Positions 28,405-37,666 of a stretch of 44,940 nt of DNA are shown piece after piece. The translations under genes were made by a program, and so were the position numbers. Position 1 is the first letter of the stretch, and every line of letters starts with the position of its first letter. The notes beneath the pieces were generated by a model. That model worked only from the letters and a program-made list of their open reading frames with translations, did not search any database and was not told the origin of the DNA. Location: the IMG/VR virus record IMGVR_UViG_3300038701_001000, positions 1 through 44,940 of that record; one strand, given 5' to 3'. The stretch is from a virus.

Positions 28405-31400
28405 GTCTGCATTTCCTGTGCTATAAGAGTGCAACTACGCATCCGAGCGCCGGAGACACCTTGGAACGCTGAATTGCGAATAACTCTGACCCAAACTTCT
28501 ATAGGCGCATTGCCCGATAAAGTAAACGGCGCCGCAATCGGAATTGTATGCGGCCAACCGGATGCTCCACTGAAGTAAACCGTCTTGCGAACAATGCCAC
28601 CAACGCGCAGTTGAATCCATGCAGCGAGATCCGCTCCGCCATTGTACAATGGGAATTCGACTTCAACTGTCCCAACGACCGTATGACGGCGCCCTTTGGA
28701 TCGCAGTGTGCCACTGTAGGTCCGACCATAAGAGCCATTTGACGGGATCGCTGCCGAACCGCCCGTGAAGTCTTGGTTGATTGAAATCCCTTCACCAACG
28801 AATGCAGCGGCCGTCAACGTTCCCTCAACAACCGCATTACCGCGAATACGGAACACATCGGCGTCAACAATGATCTGAGATCCGTAAGTCGTACCAGCAA
28901 GCGTCTGAATAACCGCTTCGTTCCCTCCACCGACAACACGGAAAACAAGAGCCGAGTCGGCGTTACCTTCGCTATCAGCCTGTGCTTGTGCCAAAATGGC
29001 CACACTGGCGTTGGTTTGGTTCACCGACGCTTCAACCTGTGACAATGATTGAGCTTGTGCCAGAACAGAGTTCTCCGCGGCCGTGACACGCGATCCGAGC
29101 GCGTTGATAGACTGAGAGTTGCCAATCGCTCGACCGTACGCCGATGCCGCCGTTGACGCGACGCCGCTGATTTGGTTCGACACCGACACGATATTATTCT
29201 CATTACGGTCAACTCGAACTTCGAGCGTATCGAGCTGAGATGCCGTACCAGACTGACCAGCCTCGGCGTCTTCGATCCGAGCGCGCAACAATGTCGTTTC
29301 GGTAACCAACGAGGCGAACTGATTGGTGCGAGTGATGACCTCATTCTGGAAATCGGCCGTGACGTCTTCAATAGCTGATTGTTGTTGCGTCAGGGTGTTT
29401 GTAATCGCTTCATCGGCGTCGGCGCGCGTGGTTTGTTCAACGGCGATTGCGGCCGTGTTCTGTCCAACCTGCGAGAGGATCAAGTCGCGAACCGCGGCCG
29501 CTGCCGTATCGGCGTCGGCGCGCGCACGTTCCTCTGATGCAATTCGAGCCGTATTTGCGCCGACAGTCGCTTCGAGCAATTGACGCGCCGTTGCTTCCGC
29601 GACATCAGCCTGCGTCAGCGTATCGAGCTGTTGAATGATCAGAGCAATGTTATTGTCGAACTCGGATCGAAGCGCGTTGATCTGCAACACAGTCGCTTCA
29701 TCACCATCCACATACGCCTCTTCGATCCGCACCAACTCAGCGTTGGCGTCTCGGAGTTGGACGCGGAGTTGCGTAATGTCCGACGCAAGAGCACTATCGC
29801 CATCAGCGCTTGCCGTCTGATTGGTATTGATCAGAGCGACAGCGTCATTGAGCTGCGCGGTGAACTGCGTTTCGAGTGAGACCAGCGATTCATTTGCCTC
29901 TTCGATCTGCGTGAAGGCTTGTGTAAACGTCGTGCCGATTGGCTTGCCGTCAACCATGCCCAATTGACCAAGATTGCGTCGCATCTCGTCTAGGCGAAGA
30001 ATGGTGGACAACAGCGTATCGCGAATGCTGCTTGTATCGATACCTTGGATGGCATCATTGACCTGATCAATCACGTCGGCCGAGATATATTCCTCGTTGC
30101 CCCACCATGGCCACGGGCGCGCGGGTGGCGTGTTAACCGGAACTGTCGGCGTCTCGGTGCCCGGATCGAAACTAAACGCTTGTGTACCACCGTATTCGCG
30201 CAGAGAAAACGTCACATCACCGCGTTCGGTCTGACCGCGACCTTTGATGATCCACGTCCGGTTGTTGAGTTCCGAGATGTCACAGTTGGTCAGTGTGAAT
30301 ATCGTACCGACGTCTTTACCGATGAAGTCGAATGGGAAATCCTGGATGACGCAAGTTGCCGGAGACCGAGACATCTCGATTTCCTGCTTTTGCAGCTTAG
30401 CGGCTTGCTCCAACGACGTCACGAATAGAAGCGGCAATGCGAGCTGCCGGGGAATATGATTGTCCGCGGCGAGCCATGCCGGATCACTGTAAATCGGCAA
30501 GTCCTTCTCACCGTAATATTCAGCCGGTTCCGAATAGGTGGTCTTCACCTCATTGTACACTTCGGTTGAGAAACCATTCGGATCATAATCGGATACGAAC
30601 GCGGCCGGGTAAAGCGACATGTCGACCGTGCCGATGTCTTCACGCAACCCTTCCGGAATAGAGAAAATCGCCGCGGCATGTTCGACACGCTCGGCGTTAT
30701 AGCATTTCTGCACTTCGGATTGATCATCGTTGCGACCGGACCGGATCAAACCGGCGCAAGTAAAACCTTCGGTGTCACAATAATCCGCATTGGCAATAAT
30801 CTGCGCGAGGTTCATCAGTTCGACAGGATAACCGTTGCCGACAATCAACGCCTCGCTGCCCGGATCGCCAGAATAAAACCCATAATCGATTTGCGCATCA
30901 ATCAGCGCCGCATTGTCCGAATAGATGTACGTCGACGGATCTTCGTAATCAGCACCAACCTCGCGCGGATCGCAGATCTTCGCGCCGGACAGTTCCACTT
31001 TCATATCCGGATAACCTTGGAACGGGATAAGGTTCTCACCGCTATCTTCATCCAAATCATCATTCGTATTTTGACACTGGATGACCACAATGCAGTAGTT
31101 TCCGAAGTCATCTTCGGCCGTAAACTTGGACGGAAACTTGGCGTTTAGATACTCGCCGAGACCGCTATTGTCGTCACCGAGAAATATGCGGACCTTGACG
31201 CGCGGTGCATCGTTCTTACCGAGAAAATGCGAGATGACGTCGACTTCGCCAGTGGTCGGGTCACCGCTGAGATCCACCGGCTCACCGTCCAGAAACAACC
31301 TGTGAAAGCCCGTACATGGGACGGCCGAACTCGCTGTAATCGAGACGCCATATTGAAGGTTCGGACCATAACTATCATCGAACATGCCGATACCGGCAAC

Positions 31401-31586
31401 GATGCGACGGCCGCACAAGACTTCAAGCGGCTGACCGTTGTTGAGGCGCCGCTGGATGGTCTGTTCAAAGTCAAGAGCGTCAGTTTGAGCCTTTGGTTTC
31501 TTACGAAGCGCGTTGGCAACGAGATTGATCGCAACAGCAATCGCAACCCGAATGGCCAGACTGATGAGTGCTGATACAATTGCCAT
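28401..31586 (-). CDS. Tail tip / host-specificity protein (gpJ-like)
   Basis: 1061 residues, the largest product. The N-terminal 25 residues are hydrophobic and helical (ALISLAIRVAIAVAINLVANAL), then KPKAQTDALDFEQTIQRRLN and QPLEVLCGRRIVAG, as in tail tip proteins of the lambda gpJ/phage-tail-protein group. Residues about 50-480 form the hub domains; about 520-900 is a long coiled-coil region with repeating Asp/Ala/Gln helices; the last 150 residues form a globular beta domain. It should close the distal end of the tail and contact the host receptor. It overlaps the GNAT gene by one base and the fibre gene by ATGA. Confidence 0.75.
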   Translation of the reverse strand: MAIVSALISLAIRVAIAVAINLVANALRKKPKAQTDALDFEQTIQRRLNNGQPLEVLCGRRIVAGIGMFDDSYGPNLQYGVSITASSAVPCTGFHRLFLDGEPVDLSGDPTTGEVDVISHFLGKNDAPRVKVRIFLGDDNSGLGEYLNAKFPSKFTAEDDFGNYCIVVIQCQNTNDDLDEDSGENLIPFQGYPDMKVELSGAKICDPREVGADYEDPSTYIYSDNAALIDAQIDYGFYSGDPGSEALIVGNGYPVELMNLAQIIANADYCDTEGFTCAGLIRSGRNDDQSEVQKCYNAERVEHAAAIFSIPEGLREDIGTVDMSLYPAAFVSDYDPNGFSTEVYNEVKTTYSEPAEYYGEKDLPIYSDPAWLAADNHIPRQLALPLLFVTSLEQAAKLQKQEIEMSRSPATCVIQDFPFDFIGKDVGTIFTLTNCDISELNNRTWIIKGRGQTERGDVTFSLREYGGTQAFSFDPGTETPTVPVNTPPARPWPWWGNEEYISADVIDQVNDAIQGIDTSSIRDTLLSTILRLDEMRRNLGQLGMVDGKPIGTTFTQAFTQIEEANESLVSLETQFTAQLNDAVALINTNQTASADGDSALASDITQLRVQLRDANAELVRIEEAYVDGDEATVLQINALRSEFDNNIALIIQQLDTLTQADVAEATARQLLEATVGANTARIASEERARADADTAAAAVRDLILSQVGQNTAAIAVEQTTRADADEAITNTLTQQQSAIEDVTADFQNEVITRTNQFASLVTETTLLRARIEDAEAGQSGTASQLDTLEVRVDRNENNIVSVSNQISGVASTAASAYGRAIGNSQSINALGSRVTAAENSVLAQAQSLSQVEASVNQTNASVAILAQAQADSEGNADSALVFRVVGGGNEAVIQTLAGTTYGSQIIVDADVFRIRGNAVVEGTLTAAAFVGEGISINQDFTGGSAAIPSNGSYGRTYSGTLRSKGRRHTVVGTVEVEFPLYNGGADLAAWIQLRVGGIVRKTVYFSGASGWPHTIPIAAPFTLSGNAPIEVWVRVIRNSAFQGVSGARMRSCTLIAQEMQT

Positions 31587-32017
31587 TAGCTACCCTTCAT
31601 CAGACCATATTCGACAAACTCATAATCGAACCGCTTTAACACTCGACTAACCTTTTCGGCGTCGACCCGATCATTGATCATAGCAGACATTTTGATCAGG
31701 TTTGCACCATGGCTTTTCGCCCATTTCTCGTATTGTTGCAAGAGACGAATTCCGTCACCCGTTCCCGGCGCAAACCAGAACAGTTCGCGAGCCATGATGG
31801 AAACACTAAATGGAAGTGGTTCACATGTCCCGCCAATGGCGCCGTCATCGGTCCGGAAAATAACACTATTCCGGTCAGCAATGATTGCTTCAATGTAACG
31901 TTTCGTCCCGGCCGGAGAAAAAAGGCGGTCAGCAAAAGGGGACATACCGTAGAACTCGCGAGCCATCTCGCAGAGATCCGGAACGTCCTTCTCAGAGGCG
32001 CACCATAAACCGGGCAT
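31586..32017 (-). CDS. GNAT-family acetyltransferase-like protein
   Basis: 143 residues. The layout is that of a short GNAT domain: an N-terminal helix (DVPDLCEMAREFYGMSPF), a strand (SVIFRTDDGAIGGT), WFAPGTGDGIRLLQQYEKWAKSHG as the region of the acetyl-CoA-binding turn and helix, then a strand KMSAMIND and a C-terminal RFDYEFVEYGLMKG. GNAT enzymes move an acetyl group to an amine. It sits where lambda has K and I, between two tail-tip genes, coupled to both by one-base overlaps, so it may modify a tail protein or have become a structural part. Substrate is unknown. Confidence 0.65.
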   Translation of the reverse strand: MPGLWCASEKDVPDLCEMAREFYGMSPFADRLFSPAGTKRYIEAIIADRNSVIFRTDDGAIGGTCEPLPFSVSIMARELFWFAPGTGDGIRLLQQYEKWAKSHGANLIKMSAMINDRVDAEKVSRVLKRFDYEFVEYGLMKGS

Positions 32018-32694
32018 CAGAATTCAACGAAGCGGAAATTTTCATGCAATCCACCGCCACCGCCGCCCCCTGTATTGCCGCCACCGCTCGCCGTCGCAGC
32101 ATTACGGTTCCAGATGTACTTGCCGTTCCGGAACACGGCGTCAGCGATCCATTTCAAGGCGTTGTCGCCGGGGAAACGGGTGACATGGTCCGTCTGCGAG
32201 TAGGTACGGGCAACGCGCCGTTGAGCGTAAGCGCGAAACGAGGCGCAATTGATCATGAGTTTGGAGCCGTTCTTACTGCGCTCTAACGGTGCGTTGTCAA
32301 TGAAGCCGACGAACTGCGGAATGAGACCGATCGCTGCTTTGGTGTCGACGTTGAATACGAGTAAACCGATCTGAATTGGCCGGTCACGAAGCGGATATTG
32401 AATGATGTCGCGGAAGACGTCGTCAGGCGTCGTATCCGTCGCTGTGACCATGTACTTGCCGTCGAGCGTAATCGTCGTTGTGTCGGCTGCGTTACCGTCT
32501 TCTGATGAAATTGTGTCGAACTCAGCGAACGGCACCGGTCCAAACGTCCAACCGTTGATAATTACTTCGCTGTCATCGCGAACAAAGCGTCGGACCGTCG
32601 CATCAGGTTGTACGCTAACACAAATCCGCGTCTCGATAGACGGTTCGGCAAGTGCCGCAAGCGCACCGGCAACATTGTATTGCTCGATAAGCAT
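32017..32694 (-). CDS. Tail tip/hub protein (gpL-position)
   Basis: 225 residues. Mostly beta-type with a middle segment PIQIGLLVFNVDTKAAIGLIPQ followed by FVGFIDNAPL, then a domain with CASFRAYAQRRVARTYSQTDHV, HVTRFPGDNALKWIADAV and a final Gly-rich loop (six or more Gly). This order resembles hub proteins of the lambda gpL and DUF2163 type in which four Cys or similar groups are lost. It should attach tail tip proteins to the tail tube. It overlaps GNAT by one base and follows the upstream gene directly. Confidence 0.6.
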   Translation of the reverse strand: MLIEQYNVAGALAALAEPSIETRICVSVQPDATVRRFVRDDSEVIINGWTFGPVPFAEFDTISSEDGNAADTTTITLDGKYMVTATDTTPDDVFRDIIQYPLRDRPIQIGLLVFNVDTKAAIGLIPQFVGFIDNAPLERSKNGSKLMINCASFRAYAQRRVARTYSQTDHVTRFPGDNALKWIADAVFRNGKYIWNRNAATASGGGNTGGGGGGGLHENFRFVEF

Positions 32695-33306
32695 TTAGAT
32701 CACTCCCCAATACTCGACGCCTTTCAACATGAGTTCAGTTCTATCATCGCGGGCAGTGGTAAGTCCACCCGTGTCATTGACGTTGATCGAAAAACGATGT
32801 GTCGGCCGAACGCGGTCGGCAACGATGTCCACACTGGCGAGGTCTATCCGCGGCCGAATGAAAACATCAAGCGTTTGGTCAAGACCGGTTAGAGTTAGAT
32901 CCTCTGACGCCTTGTAATAGTGCCGTCGACCATCCGCGTCCGTGAACGCAATCGGATCGCCTTCGGTGATCACGTCACCGTTGGTTCCGTTGACAGTGAT
33001 GGAAGACGTCGCGCGCGTCACACCTTTGACGTTGAGTGCCGGAACAGCACCTTCACTTGAATGGTGAGCCGGGATTGGGCGCCGCGGATCATAGACGTTG
33101 AATACCGAAATGCCTTCGGACCGTTGCAGAACCGATTCAATAGCGGCACGTGTTGTATCTGCGGCTGGCGGTAGCGTCAGTTCGAACATCCAGAACGGGC
33201 TAGAATATTGATGCATCTGCTTTCCGTACACAGGATCGAACACGCCGCGAACCGGCATGAACTTAATCGAGCTAACGTCCCAAATCCAATCGTAAGCCTG
33301 TACCAT
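32695..33306 (-). CDS. Distal tail protein (gpM/DUF2460-position)
   Basis: 203 residues, largely beta. It starts MVQAYDWIWDVSSIKF and contains a segment FWMFELTLPPAADTTRAAIESVLQ in which a strand is followed by a helix, then FNVYDPRRPIPAH, typical for distal tail proteins that form the ring under the tail tube. In lambda the equivalent gene is M. Its ATG overlaps the tape measure stop (TAATG). Assignment is by position and fold type. Confidence 0.6.
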   Translation of the reverse strand: MVQAYDWIWDVSSIKFMPVRGVFDPVYGKQMHQYSSPFWMFELTLPPAADTTRAAIESVLQRSEGISVFNVYDPRRPIPAHHSSEGAVPALNVKGVTRATSSITVNGTNGDVITEGDPIAFTDADGRRHYYKASEDLTLTGLDQTLDVFIRPRIDLASVDIVADRVRPTHRFSINVNDTGGLTTARDDRTELMLKGVEYWGVI

Positions 33307-35882
33307 TATTTCGCCATCCCCCTACCTTGATTGAATTTATGGCGATTAATTTTACCGGGCAACTCTTTCGTCATTTTCTTCTCTTGACGATCCATCGCGT
33401 CACCAACATCGCGCATGACTTCATCGTAAGTCACACCGTTGAAATAGTTCTCGGTTCGAGCGTCGACATAGACGGGCGCTTGCGATGCGCCTGTGTAGCC
33501 GGTAGCCACAGCCATTGCGTTCTGATGGTTCGCTTTGGTGTGATCGCTGACCGTTTCTTTCGGGTGCAGGATGGCCATGAAACCGCCTTTACCGTCGACA
33601 CCACCTGACCGTGGTCCGTTACCCGTGAAGCCGCCACCGTCGAACGATAGAAGGTTCGAGAACCAATCTCCGATACCACCACCGATGCTGCCACCGATAC
33701 CAGAATTTTTAATGCTGTCGAACAAACTATCCAACGCGAAATCAAGTAGCATATCAGCGATGCGATTGAGAATGTCGGCAAGCGCGTCACGCAGGTTTTT
33801 CGCACCTGTGATCATCGACTTGAAGTTATCCTTGATGCTGCTTTCGATACCTTCGCCGAGACGCTTCATGAACGCTTCAATGTCACTCAGAGATTTCTTC
33901 ACCGGATCGGTGTCGATTTCCGGTAGTTTAATTGCCGGGATCTCGAAGAACTCGCTGAGCAACTGGCGCAGATCGTCCATCTTGGTCCGAGTCGTCTTAA
34001 CCGCGTCAACCATGGAATCTTCGAAGATGTCGAAGTCCAGCTCTTTCAGCTTCGGATCGATATCAATGATATCCTGCATCTCTTGACGCATCGGACGCAA
34101 CATCTCTTGGATGTTCGTCATGATTTCCTGCGTCTGAGCGAAGAACGAATCCTTGTCCGTCTTTTCGAGATCACTGTTCAAGATCTCTTGCAGCGCTTCG
34201 ATCTCTTGACGCATCGGTCCGGCGAGCGACTTAAGCTTCGGACGCAACGCCTCAATGCCCGCCAACGCTTCGGTATAGTGGCGCGGCTGAAGGTTCTGGA
34301 TGCGGTCGAGCGATTCAATGAACTTATCGACCGACATATCAATGACAGGATCGGCAAGCGTCGCGCTCAGAACACGGACGGCTTGTTGTGCGTCATCGAT
34401 CATGCGTTCAAGTGATTTCTGGAAATCTTTGAGTTTTTCCTTGGCGTCATCTTTGCCGCCAAACCAATCGCGCATATCGATTTTCTTACCTTCGGCGTCT
34501 GCCTTGGCGAGAATGTCCAGAATTTCCTGCCACACGGGTATGTTCTCAGCGGCGGTGGCAAACGCTGCGTCGGACATACCCTTAAGCTGTTCTCTAACGC
34601 CACGCGCCGCATCACTGACTTCACGTAAACCGTTCGCCATGCTACCCATATAATCTGCACTGTACGATTCATTCGCGATAGTACCGAGACGATCACCAAG
34701 CGTGCTGTCGTCGCGACTAGTGTTCCGGTCAATCGGATTCATTTGATCGGTCAACAGGAACGGCGCATTAATGCCAAGCTTGCGCAGCTCAATCGACATC
34801 TGATTGATGCCAATGATGAACGAGTTGACCATGCGATTAACCATGTCGCCGACAACGTTATGGATGTCCACAGCAATCGTCGTGAAAATCTCAGCGATAC
34901 CGCGCGCAACAACGACAAACGAACCAACCATGATGTTGCCAGCTCTACCGGCGAAGTCAGCTATATCAGCAAAGGTTTTCGAGCCCGCTTCGACCACGCC
35001 TGCGTTGATTGACAAAAGGCGTAAATATGCCGCCCACATTATCTGCGGTATTTGGGTAAAGACTTGTTGCGCCAATTCACCGACCAAGCCGAGCGCAGCA
35101 CCCCATGAGCCGGTGGCCTTGCGAAGCGTCCAGAACCGCTCAGCAAGATAGCCGACAGCAAAGATGAGTGCGGGGATACCGAGCGACGCCAGAACGCCGC
35201 GAAGAACGCGCAACGCGCCGGTCAACCCCTTGACAACGGTATGTTTCCAGACGAGTGCTGCGGCCGCGCCGAGACCACGTCTACGCATGACTAATAGTGC
35301 GACGCTGGCGAGCCTGACCCAACCGGTGAAGCCGACGAGCGACATAACCAGCTTGCCCGCGAAGAATGAGGCGATGACACCGATGGTGATCAGCAATTGG
35401 TCAAGGTTGTTCAGGATGACGTTGATCGCATCATAAACGACTTCGCGCACCGAGACCATGACCTTACCGAACGCCATCATTTCATCGGATACCGAGCCGA
35501 ATTGTGAGGCGATGTCATTGAAGGCGACACCCGATTTTACCATCACCAAAGTGAAAGTACCTAAAAGAGTGATCACACCTGCGAGGATACCGCCCCACGC
35601 GCCAAACATTTGAATGACCTGTGGGACGTTTTGGGTCAGTGAGAGAAGTGCGGACTGTCCACCGGCAATCTGTACACCAAGATCCGAGACCTGCATACCG
35701 ACTTGCTGCACGATGCGGCGGTTAGCTGACATACCACGCATGAACCCGCGGTTCGAGCGTGTGACCATATCCTGTGCGCGCTTGACGCCCATAAGGCCGT
35801 TTTGAACGCTCTTAAAGGTGCCGCCCGTGTAATTTTGGGCGGTGACTGGAATGCTGACACCTTTACGGGCCATCACTGGCAT
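33306..35882 (-). CDS. Tape measure protein
   Basis: 858 residues, largely helical. It opens with VQNGLMGVKRAQDMVTRSNR and has hydrophobic helical spans at about 90-115 (WGGILAGVITLLGTFTLVMV), 165-185 and 230-245, as usual for tape measure proteins. The middle is a long coiled coil with many Met and Leu, and the C-terminal part has LLDFALDSLFDSIKNSG with Gly-rich repeats (GIGGSIGGGIGDW), then a basic end. The length predicts a tail of roughly 120-130 nm if 1.5 Å per residue holds. It overlaps the -1 frame chaperone extension by 20 bp. Confidence 0.8.
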   Translation of the reverse strand: MPVMARKGVSIPVTAQNYTGGTFKSVQNGLMGVKRAQDMVTRSNRGFMRGMSANRRIVQQVGMQVSDLGVQIAGGQSALLSLTQNVPQVIQMFGAWGGILAGVITLLGTFTLVMVKSGVAFNDIASQFGSVSDEMMAFGKVMVSVREVVYDAINVILNNLDQLLITIGVIASFFAGKLVMSLVGFTGWVRLASVALLVMRRRGLGAAAALVWKHTVVKGLTGALRVLRGVLASLGIPALIFAVGYLAERFWTLRKATGSWGAALGLVGELAQQVFTQIPQIMWAAYLRLLSINAGVVEAGSKTFADIADFAGRAGNIMVGSFVVVARGIAEIFTTIAVDIHNVVGDMVNRMVNSFIIGINQMSIELRKLGINAPFLLTDQMNPIDRNTSRDDSTLGDRLGTIANESYSADYMGSMANGLREVSDAARGVREQLKGMSDAAFATAAENIPVWQEILDILAKADAEGKKIDMRDWFGGKDDAKEKLKDFQKSLERMIDDAQQAVRVLSATLADPVIDMSVDKFIESLDRIQNLQPRHYTEALAGIEALRPKLKSLAGPMRQEIEALQEILNSDLEKTDKDSFFAQTQEIMTNIQEMLRPMRQEMQDIIDIDPKLKELDFDIFEDSMVDAVKTTRTKMDDLRQLLSEFFEIPAIKLPEIDTDPVKKSLSDIEAFMKRLGEGIESSIKDNFKSMITGAKNLRDALADILNRIADMLLDFALDSLFDSIKNSGIGGSIGGGIGDWFSNLLSFDGGGFTGNGPRSGGVDGKGGFMAILHPKETVSDHTKANHQNAMAVATGYTGASQAPVYVDARTENYFNGVTYDEVMRDVGDAMDRQEKKMTKELPGKINRHKFNQGRGMAK

Positions 35883-36392
35883 CCTCTTCCATGGATTTCT
35901 CGTTCTCTTTGCGAACGATAGTTAGATAGGCAGCGTACTCGTTTACCTTCCTAATAGGCCATGTATTCGCGATGACGTCAACGTCTATCCCTAGCTCGCA
36001 AGAGATGCGGAAGCAGAGGAGTCGGAAGACGTCGTTTCGGAGTTTCCCTCAATTGTCTCCAAGTCGGCCGAGTCATCGTCAAAGTCTTGACCGAAGAGTG
36101 CGGAGAAAATGTCACCAACCTTGTTGATATCCATCTTACCGATCACAGCTTCGGCGCCAGACCCAAACATGCGACCACCGTCAGACTTAAGCGCTTTGAG
36201 GGCGATAATATACGCCATACCAGCCGGTTCAGGATTGGTCATGAAGTTCGGGTACTTTCGACTGACTCTTGTGAAGTCGGCCGGTGTTAAAGGTTTCGCG
36301 CGCATAGTGACTTCTGTGCTTGCGATTTGTCCAGTCCACTCGCGAGTTTCATACTCACCAATTTCCTGCTCCATTAGTTCCAATACATTCAT
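35863..36392 (-). CDS. gpGT-like tail assembly chaperone made by -1 frameshift
   Basis: A slippery heptamer GGGAAAC (36048-36042, minus strand) lies in the G frame as G-GGA-AAC, close to the GGGAAAG of lambda. A -1 shift there joins the 117 N-terminal residues of the chaperone to 59 residues in the -1 frame, ending at TAA 35865-35863. The extension begins LRNDVFRLLCFRIS and contains ANTWPIRKVNEYAAYL, a typical tail chaperone T domain with a WP element. It ends 20 bp inside the tape measure gene. The total would be 176 residues. The frame has no stop before this position and no independent start is visible. Confidence 0.75.
35991..36392 (-). CDS. gpG-like tail assembly chaperone
   Basis: 133 residues. 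It has a start MNVLELMEQEIG, a beta-type region (TEVTMRAKPLTPADF), then helices with KALKSDGGRMF and VGDIFSALFGQDF, and an acidic Ser-rich tail. Position between tail tube and tape measure is that of lambda G, which with its frameshift form GT coats the tape measure during tail assembly. Its last 16 residues after the slippery site are low-complexity Ser/Thr/Ala and probably carry no function of their own. Confidence 0.7.
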   Translation of the reverse strand: MNVLELMEQEIGEYETREWTGQIASTEVTMRAKPLTPADFTRVSRKYPNFMTNPEPAGMAYIIALKALKSDGGRMFGSGAEAVIGKMDINKVGDIFSALFGQDFDDDSADLETIEGNSETTSSDSSASASLAS

Positions 36393-36447
36393 GACTCAAT
36401 CCCTTGTTCAATTGCTGGTTATAATGCGCTGACCGTTGACCGGCCTA

Positions 36448-36837
36448 TTACGCGATGGTGCCGACCGTTACGGCGCCGTTGTTCCGGAAGTTATAAACAT
36501 CCTTCACAAGATCATTGGCGGCAACGCTCGACTGAACTTCCGTGACAAGGAAATCACCAGTGATCGAAGAAAGACCGCTCGTGTTACCTTCCATCAGGAA
36601 AGTCATGGCCACAATGGCGCCGACAGCGAATGCCGTCTGACCAGCGTCGCCGGGATCGCGAAGGCAGTTGACGCTACCCTGCGCAGTGAACTTACCGGCC
36701 TCAACCGATGTCCAATCAATGCCGATAACGTCAGCATCAATCTGATTAACCGAAATCGTGATGTCGAACGATTCGACCTCGCCGATATCGTTGGCGCCAG
36801 CCTGAATGACGGCGTCTTTACCCTTATATCGAGCCAT
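36448..36837 (-). CDS. Major tail tube protein
   Basis: 129 residues, RBS AGGAG 9 nt before ATG. A beta-rich protein beginning ARYKGKDAVIQAGAND, followed by a strand EVESFDITIS, then SVNCLRDPGDAGQTAF. This pattern (strand, DxxDP-x-G loop, strand) is typical of short siphophage tail tube proteins that form hexameric rings. It lies between the tail terminator and the chaperone, as lambda V. It lacks the extra C-terminal domain of lambda gpV. Confidence 0.7.
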   Translation of the reverse strand: MARYKGKDAVIQAGANDIGEVESFDITISVNQIDADVIGIDWTSVEAGKFTAQGSVNCLRDPGDAGQTAFAVGAIVAMTFLMEGNTSGLSSITGDFLVTEVQSSVAANDLVKDVYNFRNNGAVTVGTIA

Positions 36838-36848
36838 ATGCAGATCTC

Positions 36849-37301
36849 CTATGGTATTGCGGTTTCCGGGTCATTCCGGTTGATACGATATTCCACGTCA
36901 AACCGCAATACCAGAACACCAAGGACGTGTCCAGCCGAACCATCGTCGGCGAAGTTGGTTTGCAACAGTTCGGGTGGTTCTTCGAGCAACGTCGACCAGT
37001 CATGCGCTTCGAGCGCGGCTAGGACAACGATCTCATCTTGATCAAGCAAATCGTCCAAGGTCTCTTCGAGCGCTGACCTTTGGACGCGGATGTAAAGCGA
37101 TCCGATGTGAATGCGGGCATCGCCGATGACTTCCGGCACACGAACCTGATCGTTCAAAAACTGCATGTCGACAGTCGCGATGTTCGGATCATGGTTGAGC
37201 GCTGATTTGCGCGATGCGAATACTCGGTAATCCGCTACCGGAAGTGCTGCGTCTAAAGCCGCCTTCGCCGCGGTACGGATCTGTGTTCTTACGTGGCTCA
37301 T
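36849..37301 (-). CDS. Tail terminator protein (gpU-like)
   Basis: 150 residues. The opening helix (RTQIRTAAKAALDAALP), then VADYRVFASRKSALN and beta strands such as RIHIGSLYIRVQRSAL, follow the plan of lambda gpU and related tail terminators. These form a ring at the top of the tail tube and stop its growth, then bind the head. It follows the gpFII-like gene immediately, leaving no place for a gpZ gene, which is normally between them. Confidence 0.65.
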   Translation of the reverse strand: MSHVRTQIRTAAKAALDAALPVADYRVFASRKSALNHDPNIATVDMQFLNDQVRVPEVIGDARIHIGSLYIRVQRSALEETLDDLLDQDEIVVLAALEAHDWSTLLEEPPELLQTNFADDGSAGHVLGVLVLRFDVEYRINRNDPETAIP

Positions 37302-37303
37302 CT

Positions 37304-37615
37304 CTATATCCTATCCAGATAAATTGTTATCATGCCCGTTCCGTCTCTTTGATAGTTTTTTACGCGGAACGATTCACCATCAACCGACACGGTGTCACCT
37401 TCCCGAATACTCGGAAAATATGACGTCTTCGCCGTGATCATAGGTTGCTGGATAATTTCTGCGGTTCCTTCGCCGACTTGGATTTCAATATCCTCGTCGT
37501 CAAAGATCGCATTGGGGATAGTCACACCCTGCCAGATTACCGTACCCTCTTCCTCGCCGAAGTCTCGGTCGGATAGAACGTGGTCGATATCGCTATCAAT
37601 AAACTTAGCCGGCAT
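37304..37615 (-). CDS. Head-tail joining protein (gpFII-like)
   Basis: 103 residues from ATG 37615 (MPAKFIDSD), with GGAG 7 nt upstream; four codons earlier there is a TTG at 37627. The core is beta-rich (TAEIIQQPMITAKTSYF, DTVSVDGESFRVKNY), as in gpFII and other neck proteins of about 100-120 residues, which attach the tail to the head. It follows the terminator at 37629-37666, so the transcript reaching it must read through. Confidence 0.65.
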   Translation of the reverse strand: MPAKFIDSDIDHVLSDRDFGEEEGTVIWQGVTIPNAIFDDEDIEIQVGEGTAEIIQQPMITAKTSYFPSIREGDTVSVDGESFRVKNYQRDGTGMITIYLDRI

Positions 37616-37628
37616 AACCGTCTCCAAG

Positions 37629-37666
37629 AAAAAAGACCCGACCGTGATTAGGAGTCACTGCCGGGC
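37629..37666 (-). terminator. Terminator between capsid and tail genes
   Basis: On the minus strand an imperfect stem (about 37666-37654 and 37647-37635, GCCCGGCAGTGA pairing with ATCACGGTCGGGT with wobble pairs) is followed by six T (37634-37629). It lies inside the late operon between the capsid accessory gene and the gpFII-like gene and would lower tail gene expression relative to capsid. Confidence 0.65.

Noticed and set aside
32017-32694. Search for an NlpC/P60 tail peptidase (lambda K function) among the tail-tip genes
   Set aside because: No Cys-His peptidase motif is visible in this gene or its neighbours; the K position holds the GNAT-like gene.
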